Assembly (NCBI GenBank): GCA_039090855.1
Contig: CM077028.1
Span: 67,461,054-67,525,053 of the forward strand
Direction: 5' to 3'
From: Macrothele yani
Taxonomy: Eukaryota > Arthropoda > Arachnida > Araneae > Macrothelidae
DNA length: 64,000 nt
Made by a program: the position numbers and the translations under genes. Position 1 is the first letter of the stretch; every line of letters starts with the position of its first letter. This document shows positions 23,201 through 34,500 of this stretch, in pieces. The notes under the pieces were generated by a model. It saw only the letters and a list, made by a program, of their open reading frames with translations. It searched no databases and had not been told where the DNA came from.

Positions 23201-26200
23201 GTCTGGATTGAAATGGAATGGGCAACCTGTTTAAAAACATTCAGACTACTAAATGCAATTTAAGGTTGTGATTGAATAGTCTATTAGCGTTCAAGTTTTG
23301 GTCAATCATACCCATAAGTTACCGTTGCCTATATCGCCCTAACAAATTACAAGTGAAAGATACAACTGTCCGAGTTTGTGTAGTTTGTAAAAATACAGAA
23401 AATAATACCCTGCGTTTTGGATATGGTCAATTCATTATTGAGTTTTGATCTATCGTACCCGAAACAAACCATTGCACATACACTGAAGTGCTAGAAAAAC
23501 TGGCACAGACGAGTTTATGCAAAATACATAGCAACATCACATACTCGGTTGCGTCCGCCAGTGCGTGTATAAAGCGATAGCCATCCTTGCCAGCTGTCAG
23601 AGCTGTTTTCGGCATGAGAATGACAAGTAATAATAATTTAAGCGATTTTTAACGCAGTGTCATAGTTGGCGCTCAAGAGATGGGCCATAGTATTTTGGAG
23701 GTAGAAACGAAGTTCAGATTTTCACGGACGACCATTGCAAGGGTGTACCGTAACTACAAGAATTCCAGTAAAACCTTCAACCTACGATACCAGTGTGGCC
23801 GTAAAAAGACATTGGGTGAACATGACCATCGTCGGCTGTCAAGAATCGTTTCACGCGATAGGCGTACAACACTCTCGCAGGTATAATCGGAATTCAATGC
23901 TGGAGCCTCAACAAGCATCAGTGTCTGGACTGTGCAACATACCCTGCACAATATGGGCTTTGGGAGCTGACGCCCAACTCGAGTCCCCCATGATGGGTGC
24001 ACGACACAGAGATATGCGCCTTGCTTGGGCACGGCAACACCGCCACTGGACACTTGATGATTGGAAACAAGTAGCCTGGTCTGACGAGTCGCGTTTCCAA
24101 CTGTATCGAGCAGATGGAAGGATTTGTGTGTGGCACAAACCCCATGAAGCCATGGATCCCGCCTGTCAACAGGGAACTGTACTGGCTGGTGGGGGGTTCG
24201 TAATGGTATGGGGTGTGTTTCGCTGGATTTCACTGGGACCCCTGGTACATCTACAAACGTCTGTGACCGACCAACGCTTTATGCGCATTTTTTCTGACGA
24301 GGTACATCCGTTTATGTCCTGCATTCATGCTGATGGGCTAAGCCTGTTCCAACAGGCCAATGCACCTCTACACAAGTGTCGGAATGCCACATTATGGTTA
24401 GAGGAGCATTCATCTGAGTTTGGGGTCTTGCCATTCCCACCCAAGTCCCCAGATCTGAATGTGATAGAACACATTTGGGATGCCATGCAACGCGCTATTG
24501 AACACAGGAATCCGAGACATCGGAATACATCCGAATTGTGGAACGCTCTGCAAGAAGTATGGTGTGCATTGCCTACAGCATATTTCCAGAAGCTAGTGGA
24601 GTCCATGCCCCGTCGTATTTCTTCAGTCCTGCGTTCCCGTGGGGGACTTGCCAAGTATTAGACTGGTGTACCAGTTTTTCTGGCACTTCAGAGTGTATCT
24701 CCATAACAAATTTCAGTTGAAAAATGCTAATTACCCAGTTTGTGTAGTTTGCAGTGATGGAAAGTTTGCGCCAATTTCATTATCTTGTGCCAAACTGCTA
24801 CAAATTATGAAAATTTTTTATATTTGTGCCCAACTGCGCTGAAATTGCAATCCACAGCAAAAACTGCCAAGTGAAAAAAATGTTTTCACGACAAAAAAAT
24901 GCCGTTTTAAGTGGCAAATCGAATGACGCTTTTTGAAGTTCTACGCATAATTTGGTTAAACGTATAACGATGCTTAATCAACACATGCCGCCAATCCCAA
25001 AATTTTGGAATGTTTTTGACCTACCTTCTAATTCGTTGTTTTTTTTGGCATAAGTGACAAATAGGTTTTGCGATGTAATTGGAGTTTATGGAGGAGGAGT
25101 TTTGTTGTAATTACGTGGTATGTAGGAGAAACGATGTTGTATGTTATGAAATTCTGATGAAGATTTTTTACCGATGGTTTGGTGGTCTTTCGAAGTGTTG
25201 TGCAATTGAGATTGTTTATATGTCGCTCCCTGCTCTTTGGGATGGCGCAGTTATTGCGTTCGGAGCGAGGTGCGCGATTACGTAAATACAGCGTAAGGTC
25301 GGTTGTTAGCTATTTCATTGATGCGAAGGACGACTGAAAATGGCTTTCCCATGGCAGGATACAATGATTCTGTTTCTAAAGGATTCATAGCTATTCAGAG
25401 ATGCCAACTGTTATGGATTTTCTGTAGTTTGTACAGATTTTCACTCCATCTTACGATTTTACAGAAGTCACCCAAGAAACTACGGAACAACGGTAAGAAA
25501 TAGAAATTGGAGCACACAATTTTCTATTTTTTACTGTCTTGTGGTAGAAAAAATGCACTTTACAGATAGTCCCTATACTCCCTCTATGTTCTGACTTCCC
25601 CTACCAATGGAGGCGGAGTGTTGTCACATGATTTCCCATGCAGCCATTTGAGAGTGCTGTGCGCAAAAGCCGAGAGGGAGCTCAGCTCAGCGCCTTTTGC
25701 AAACTCTACATTGATTACATGCGGCTTTGTGCTTGTGAAAATTTTGATGCAAATTGTTTTAACGCTTTCCACTTGACTGTCGGGTGGCACCCAACATTAC
25801 AAAATCATCGAATAGCTTGTGCACCCGCCACACCAATGACACCTATATAGCTCGTATGTCGGCTCTCACGAGAAATTTCTTTTTCGTCGGATAGGTTGGG
25901 TGTCACACACCACGCTGATGACGCCTCTATAGCTTGTATGTAGGGGTTGGCGTGCCAAAGCTGAGGTTTCACTGCTAAGTTGTGGCCTCCACCGCAGAAA
26001 AACAAAAAACAAAAAACCCACAAGTGTTGGGTGAGTATGGGTGAAAAGTTATTCGAGTGGAAAGGGTTAATTTAGATTAAAACGAAATGAAACGTAGCAG
26101 TGAAACAGCTATGACAACAAAAAGAACAAAGTCAGATAAAACTTATCGTCAAGTGTATCACGAATATGTAGTAAAGAATGGCCTTTTTATGAAGCATCTA

Positions 26201-28528
26201 AAATTTTGCTGAATCATGTTTTGTAAGCCATGTATGTAGCTGCGATTTTAGCCTAGTGTATGGTGGCAGTGATGATTGTAGATGTTATGTGGAGAGCAAG
26301 AAGCACAAAGATTATGTCAAGAGACTAAAGGAGATGTGAGTGAAATTAATGGAACCAGAAAACTTGTGACAGCTTATAAAGAATCCTGAAAAAAATATCG
26401 AGAGCAGATTGGTGCTGAAAAAATGCAGCAAAATAAAAGAAAAAGAGAAGAAATTGAATGTTCACAAGGTGATTTGAAATGGGAAGAAGCTGAACTTTTG
26501 CAGCAGTTGGATTCCTCTCATAAAATTTTAAACAATGCTGAGACGAACATTGAATGCAGCATAAAAAAGAGACGTGTGCAATAGAAAGTGGACTGGTACT
26601 ATTAAAAGAAGCAAAACATAACATTACTAACTATCTTAAAAAATTAGAAGAAAATAGAAGTGAGCAATTAAATGTTGAGAAAAGCAGATTAATAATAAAA
26701 ATAGAAGTGAGCAATTAAATATTGAGTAAAATAAATGATTAATAATAGAGTCCTGCTCATGTTTCATACACTCCTTGAAAACTTTGAAAAGTCCTTGAAT
26801 AAAAGAGTTCATTTTCAAGTCTTTGAAAGTACTTGAAAAAGTTTAAGGCTTTGTAAATAGTACTTGAATTTTTTTGTTTTGTGTTTTAAGTAATGATGTG
26901 AAAGAGCATGTGTTAATTAACTGTTTGTGCTAAAAACATGTATAGGAGATTTTTGTATATGGTTCTGATAAAAACACCAAGCTGATCAAATAGCGCTGAA
27001 CTTGCGCCAATCCAGGGAAGCATGTGGACAGCTGGTGCCTTGGCTATCGTATCACTATAGAGTAAAGTGTAAGCCATGTGAGTAAAATAAGTGGAATGAT
27101 GTATTCACAAATTGTGATGGGCTTCTGTTTACTGGGGTTAGGGACGCATTCCTGCCAGATGGTGGAACTTCCAGGAATTGCTTGTGCTTCATGTGTGGGT
27201 ACTTTGCCTCCTGGCTACATCAAAGTCATGAATCAAAAATGAAAAGTTAAAGCAAACAATAAGTGTCATACCAGCAGATGAATGCAAAAATAACGTACCC
27301 TTTCAAAATATTCCACAAAATAAAATAATTTCAAAAAACAACAAAACAGAGGGTCAATACAAAGTTAATATAAACCAACTGGGGACAAGGGGTAACAGAC
27401 AGGTCATTGAAGATGTGCCCGCTCCAGCTAAGATAAATGTTCTGAACTTATTAAAATACCTACCTACTGACCGACCAACAGTACACACATATGATAATTC
27501 AGGTTTAAAAAGTTCTTGAAAAGTGCTAATTTTTTTTTCTTGGAAGAGTACGAACCTTGCTGCTATGGTTACATAATTTTTGATCTATTTGAAAACTAAA
27601 ATCTTTGCATATGTATGTGTGTGTGTATTTCAATGCAAGATGTTTTAAATTTGAGTAGGGTGCTTCTAGTTCCAAAACATTTTTTGGTTAAGAGTTTGTT
27701 CTATCTACTAATATTTTACCTGCTCCGAAAAAATGTTTTCTTACACCAAAAATGTATTTTATCTGCTCCAAAAATGCATTTTGTTGTTCCAAAAATGTAT
27801 TTCACCTGCTCCAAAAACGCATTTTGCTGCTCCAAAAATGTATTTTACCTGCTCCAGAAATGCATTTTGCTGCTCCAAAAATGATTTTGCAACTTTCCAT
27901 CACTGAGTTTGCAAAAATACAGAAAATGACATCCTCCATTTTGGATATGTTTGATTTGTTTTTGAGTTTTTGTCGATCATACCCAAAGCACACCTCACTT
28001 TTCTCCTTAGCAAATTACAATTAGAAGATGCTACTTAACTAGTTTGTGTAGTTCTTTCATATCAGTTTTGGCCGCCCCGGTGGCGCTGTGGTCTAAGGCG
28101 TTGGCCTCTGATCATTCGTCCGTAAGGGGTCCGGGTTCGAATCCCGGTGAGGCATGGATGTTGTGTTTGTCTTACGGCACTGGCTCTCTCCCTTCCCTGG
28201 AACCAGTGACCCTAAATTAGGGACGGGCGACTGCTTATAGCCCATTGAGTTGCTCACGGTGGTCGTTAAACCTCCAATCAAAAAAAAAAAATCATATCAG
28301 TTTTGATTTATTGTTTTGAGGCTTGCACTTATTTTTCAGAGAGGCTGAGTGTCATCCAAGTTTTTTTTTTTATTGTTTTTGTTATTAATGGACATACTAT
28401 GCTTTTGAAGCATCTAGGATTTGTAGAATTTGCCTTCTGTCATCAATTTGAGAAAAGCAGCAAAAAACAAAAAACATCCTAAACTTCAAAAGTAAACTTC
28501 ATTTCCTTTCTTTGTCACATCTGCATAA

Positions 28529-28579
<51 letters not shown>

Positions 28580-31500
28580 CAGTGATGCACTTTCCACCCA
28601 CAATCTTTCCTTTTTGAATTTCAGTATTTTTTTCCCCAGAATCATTTTGAAAGAAAGGCGATCTAAGTGAGAGATGGATTGCCTCCTCGGGACGCTCCGT
28701 GGTTACAATGGAACGCAGAACAGCAACACGGTCCTCTGTGAATCTTGGAGAGGTGCCAGCTAGTTCTGTCTGACATTGACGAAAAGACCCCAACTCACTG
28801 GGCTTTGTTCCAGAATCCTTAGGTGAACAGCCAGCTGGAACCATCAGCTGTCGACTAATCACCCACACTGGTGTACTTTCCTGATTAAAAATACTCAAAG
28901 AATTACTATACCGGACTCTTATGTGGGATATGGTGGACCTACTACACTTGAAAAAGACGGTCCACCACGGAAACGGTATTGAACTGGAAAACGGGGAAGG
29001 AGAAAGAGATCCCGGCTGAGTGAGTGTAAGATTGGTGTATGGAATACTAGAGATATAAATGGCAAGATGAATGAGGTGATTGAAGAGATGAATAAGTATA
29101 GATTGGATGTGCTGTGTGTAAGTGAAACCAAAAAGAAGGAAATTGGGGTAGAAGAAGTGAATGGAGCGGTGAGTGTGTGGTCTGGAGTGTTGGAAAATGT
29201 GAGAGGACAGGCTGGTGTAGGAGTAATTTTAAGTGAAAAGATGAAGAACAACTTGATTCCCTATAGCTGCATAAGTGAGAGATTTCTTTGGATTTGTTTG
29301 AAAGTGAAACTTCAGAGACTAATAATTATTGTAGTGTATGCTCCTTGTGACCTTCTGATAGGAATGACGATTTCTGGAATGAGCTAAAAACTGTTTTGAG
29401 TCAGTTTGGTGCTAAAGAGAAAGTTATAATAGCAGGGGATTTCAATGCTAGAGTAGGTGTGCAGAATGTGATTTCTGATAGTGTTTTGAGTAAATTTAAT
29501 GATCCTTGTGTGAATGATAATGGTGAAAGATTAATTGAACTCTGCACTGAGAATGGTTTGTCTGTATCTAATATGTTTTTCAACCACAAGTATATCCACA
29601 CATCATCATCATCATTATCATTGTCAACCATTAGCAATCCACTGCTGGACGAAGGTCTCCCCAAGTTTCCTCCACAACAGTTTGTCTTGTGCCAGTCTCC
29701 TCCAGGTCACTCCCGCATATTTTCGAATTTCATCCACCCATCTCCCATGTGGTCTTCTTTTGGGCCTTTTCCTGTCCTTTGGAATCCAATCTAAAATTTT
29801 GGCTGTCCACCGATGGTCTGTCCTTCTGGCAGTATGTCCAGCCCATTGCCATTTCAGGGATTTAACTCTGATCATGATGTCTTCCACTCTTATCATTTTT
29901 CGGATCCAAGAGTTTCTCTTCTCATCTCTCCTGGTTACGCCAAGCATGCACCTCTCCATGCTTGTTTGAGTTGTCTGCAGCCTTTGTATGTCTCTTTCAG
30001 TTAAGGTCCACGTCTCTGCACCATACGTAAGCACTGGAAGGATGCATTGATCAAACACTTTTCTTTTAAGACATAATGGCATATTGCTCTTGAAAATTAT
30101 GCTGTTTCTTCCAAAAGCTCTCCAGGCAAGTTTTGTACGCCGATTAATTTCTTCATCAATGTGACCCTCACTTGATATCTGCTGTCCATGATAAACGTAC
30201 CTGTCTGTTATCTCCAGCTTTTCTCCATCAATCGATAAATCTTCATTTCTTGAAAAAGCATTGAACACCACTTTGGTCTTCTGAAAGTTCATTTTTAATC
30301 CCACTTCTTTACTCTTGTCAGCAAGTTCCTGGATCATACTCTGCAGCTGTGATGGGGTAGTTGCAAAAATGACTACGTCATCAGCAAAACGAAGGTGAGT
30401 TAGATAATCTCCATTAATCTTTATCCCCTTGTTTTCCCAGCTCAGCGACTGAAAGACACCCTCCAATGTAGCATTAAAGAGCTTTGGAGATATGGTGTCA
30501 CCTTGTCTCACTCCCTTTCCAACTTTTATGTGTGCTGTATTCTCAAACAGCCGAATCTTTGCACTTGCATTTTCATAGATGTTATTAATAATATTAATGT
30601 ATTCATCTTCAATACCGCAGGATTTCAGAGCCATTGTAACTGCTGATGGTTTCACCGAATCAAAGGCTTTTTCATAATCGATAAAAGCCATGCACAATGG
30701 AAGTTCATATTCCCTCGCTCTTTCAATTAGTTCTCTCAGTACGTGGATATGATCTATTGTGCTGTAGCCACTCCTGTATCCAACTTGTTCTCTCGGTTGA
30801 GCCATGTCTAGTGTTACCTTCAAGCGGTGTGAAAGAACTTTAGTGAAGATTTTATAAACCGATGATAGGAGGCTGATAGGTCTGTAGTTCCTGAGATTCT
30901 CAATGTCATCTTTTTTATGTAGCAGGATCATTGTAGCGTTGTCCCAATCCTCAGGAATCTTCCCTTCATTAAGGCATCGAGTGAAAATTTGGGCGAGTAC
31001 TGTTTCGATTTTTCCACTTGCTTCTTGTACGATGTCTACAGTAATACCATCTTCTCCTGGAGCTTTTCCCCTGCTTCATGTTCTTGATTGCATGTGCAAC
31101 TTCTGCTGGGAGGACTGGAAGAACTCTGGTACTGGTACCTTTCATGATGTCTGGAATACATGTATCATCCCTTTCATATAATTTGGATTAGAAATCTTTC
31201 ACTCTTGTCAAAATTTCGCCTCTATTTCTTGTTACAGAACCATCTTCTTTTCTCAGTGCCATAATCTGTTTTCTTCCCTTACTGAGATGTCCCTTTGCTA
31301 TTTTTAGGCTTTGGTTGTTTTGAATTGCTTTCCTCACTAGTTCACAGTTGAATTTCCTTACGTCTTCAGTGATACTTTTTCGTACTGTCTTGCATAGCTC
31401 TATATATTCCACTTTGGAAGTCACATCTTCTTTAGTTGTCCTCATCTCTCTTCTTTTTGCATCAACATTTTGGTTTTTACTGATAATTTGTTCACATGCA

Positions 31501-34500
31501 ACTTGTTCTTTGACCCAGCTAATTTTGTTGCTGTTTCCATAAGAGCTTTGGTTACTTTTCTGTTAACTTCAGAAATATCCACTTCTTCCGATGTTAGGCC
31601 TTCTAAAGTGGAGAATCTGTTCTTCAGTTCCAACTTGAAGGTATTATGGTGTTTTTTAAGGTTGGTTAGGTCAATACATTTTGTTTGCCTTATGAGCTTG
31701 CCACGTTCAAGTTTAGTGTTGAGGTGCATCTTACATCTCACCAATCTATGGTTACTACCTGTGTTGAACTTGTTTAGCACACTGCAGTCTTCTATGACGA
31801 ATTTTTTGTTACACATAATAAAATCAGTTTCACTTGTCGTCCCATTTGGATGTCTCTATGTCCATTTCCGGTGTGGCTTTTTCTTGAAAAAGGAGTTCAA
31901 TATGAAAAACCCTTCTGCCTCTGCAAACTCAACGAGAGTATTTCCACGCTGGTTTCTGTTGCCGTGACCGAATTTACCTACTGAAGTTTCATTCTGTTGC
32001 CGTTGCCCTATTTTTGCATTGAACCTCCCATAATTATCTTCAAATGCTGCTTACCTTTATTATTTAGATGACGAATTTCCTCATAAAATTCTTCAATTTC
32101 TTCTTCAGGATGACTTGTGGTGGGTGCATAAGTTTGAATTACCTGAGCTTGGCATCTTCTCGAGAGTTGGATAACGAGTCGTGCAACTCTGTGAGAGGAA
32201 CTTTCAACTTCCACTACTTTATCCTTCAGTTTCTTGTTTATTATAAATCCAACACCACTAGTTCTGCCAGTATCTGTCCCACTATAGTACAGGGTTCGTA
32301 TGGTCCTTAAAAGTCCTTAAGAACTCCTTAATTTCCATTTGCCTTTTTAAGGGCCCTTAAGAAGTCCTTAATTTCCATTTACCTTTTTAAGGGCCCTTAA
32401 GAACTCCTTAATTTCTGTTCTGTTTTTAAGGGCTCTTAAAAAGTCCTTGAAAATACTGTAATTATATTATATTCGGTCGTTAAAAAGGTAATTTTTTTTT
32501 TTTTAACCAAAGAAATGCGCGCGTTACGCAGGCCAACTGGTTTCATTAGCGTACTGATGATGGTTTTACGTCACTAGATCACTAGATCGCATGTCCCAAA
32601 AGTTTACCCATGTTCTGTATTGCTTTTGGCAGTTTGCCAACCAGCTACCTTCAAAGCCCTTTGGTTTAGATTAGATTTATTGCTGGCTTCTTGTTTTCTT
32701 TGCACGGGGTCTGTGCAGTTCAGATCGTTATCTTCTGTTATTTATTAGAGAATGTGGTACTAAGTAAAGAGCTTAGAGCTTCTGTCTTTTCAGCTAGACA
32801 GAAATATGTTCAATATTTAGATGCCAAAAAAAAAAAAAAAAAAAATGTGCCAAGCAACATCTGGGAGGAAACGTGTAAATTGATTGAGGAGGAATTGCAA
32901 ATGCTTAGTACAAAAAAACTGAAAGTAGAAAAAAATATTTCCAAATTAGAGGAAACGTGCAGATGACCTTGCCGCCCAAGGGGAATTGATGAGAGATATG
33001 AACTGCTTCCTTCAATCAAATAGTTTTCGAAAATTAATAAAGGAAAAAAATGAAGAATTGGCAGAAATTACCATGTCAGTAGTTGCAAAAAGGAGCTTGA
33101 AAAATTGATTTCATTGTAGGCCTACGTCCTTTGTTTGACCTCAAAAAAGTGAATATGTACATAATATAATTTCCTTGCAGTCATTGTTAAATTTCATTAC
33201 TGTTTTTCAAGTTTAAGAGCAAAAAAAGATGTACAATAGAAGTAAAAATTCTGAAGGAAATTTCATAGGTGTCTTGTTTGTTACTGCAGTTTGTTTTAGC
33301 TTTTACACCTATGCACTATTCTATTGCCAAATGTTGAAAATCAACCTGCATTAAGTGTATGGAAGAAGTTACTACAAGTGTTACAGCTGTAGAATTAAAA
33401 AAAAAATGCAACAGTTACACAAGCAAAAATGTGTTATTCATCCAAATCTACGAAAACCAAATTTTTCAACAGATTTGGGAATTCGAAAGCTGTGTAGTAA
33501 ATAAAAATAAATAAATAAATAAATACTTAAAAGAAAGTGATGCTTCACTGTTCAGTTTTGATTCTTTGAATTCTGCCAATGTAGTTTTGAAATTTATGCA
33601 AACATTTTTATTGAACTTAAGGCTTTCAATTCCGATGATATGATTTAAGTTACGATGAACTTGTGTGTTTTGATTTGATTTAGATAGTGTGTTTACTTGC
33701 TTCATTAACCTAAAACAGGTCTAACAAGCTGTGCTGCATTTTTATAAAAGTGTTATTTTTCCAGCTGCAGCACTTGTAGTGATGCCACCCACAGAATTAA
33801 TGCATTTAGTTTCTTAGCCTGTGTCTGTACATATTTGTAAAAGTAATTCTAATGGAAGGAATTAAGTTATTGAATGGAAAGATAAAGATACCAAAAATTT
33901 TTAAGACTGACAATCACAGCCATATAAAATTCTAAGCTGTATTTGTAATACTGTTTTTGTTAAAATGAATTTGTAAATTAATAAAAAAATATAAATTTGG
34001 ATAAACTTTGACGGAAAAACAAATGCAAATTTAAAAAGTTTCCGAAACCACAAAGATGGGCCTATAATCACAATTAATGTGTGAAAATTTGTTGAAAATT
34101 GAATTTCCAAAGTAAACAAATTTTATGCTTCACACCACAATATGAAGAAGCAGAGTGTTAGTTCTGTAGATGCAAAGATATGCTTCAGGACAAATAATGG
34201 ATCCAGTATTACCAGTAAATAATGTATATAAGGAACTTTTAAGTTAGTTGGTTTTTCTGTTGGAGTATTTAGGTTTATTTTAGTAGAACTAATTTTAATT
34301 CATATATTTGTGCAATGGAATATTCATTAGTTTCAACAAAATTGATTTATTGTTTTAAAATGATTTATGTTGTAATAGTTAACTCACATTTGTATATTGT
34401 GTATATTTGCATGCAGCGATTATGAAGTCCTTAAAAAATATTTAAAGGTCCTTAAAAATAGCCTGAAGGTCCTTAAGAACTCCTTAATTTCCATTTTCAA

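Larger units (their letters stand above)
20640..23255 (+). mobile_element. DNA transposon with terminal inverted repeats of about 0.7 kb
   Basis: 20640-21400 and 22510-23255 are diverged reverse complements over almost their whole length. Examples are GAAGAAGGAAATTTCTGA left and its complement near 23005-23025, and GTAGATGATAG left (21289) with its complement near 22612. The outer ends are fuzzy and I cannot place a target duplication. The centre holds a broken transposase-like frame plus two later insertion scraps. The superfamily is unknown to me. Confidence 0.7.
23300..24780 (+). repeat. Tandem repeat of about 147 bp, interrupted by a Tc1 element
   Basis: AATCATACCCATAA near 23303 recurs as ATCGTACCCGAAAC near 23450. 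AGTTTGTGTAGTTTG occurs at 23375 and again at about 24738, after the Tc1 insertion. A third related unit lies at 27905-28056. No coding signal. Confidence 0.6.

Noticed and set aside
28071..28150. A functional tRNA gene
   Set aside because: The A and B boxes belong to a SINE head: the sequence continues into a SINE body with an A-tail and target duplication, and related copies occur elsewhere in the window.
29036..29603. Endonuclease/exonuclease-type frame as a host gene resembling craniofacial development protein 2
   Set aside because: That label is commonly given to LINE endonuclease domains; here it is continuous with the LINE B reverse transcriptase after removal of LINE A.
32691..33110. 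Coiled-coil stretch as an additional TMF1 exon
   Set aside because: It lies inside the nested CAGGGTTC element, lacks phase-compatible splice sites, and the flanking TMF1 exons already join without a gap in the family alignment.
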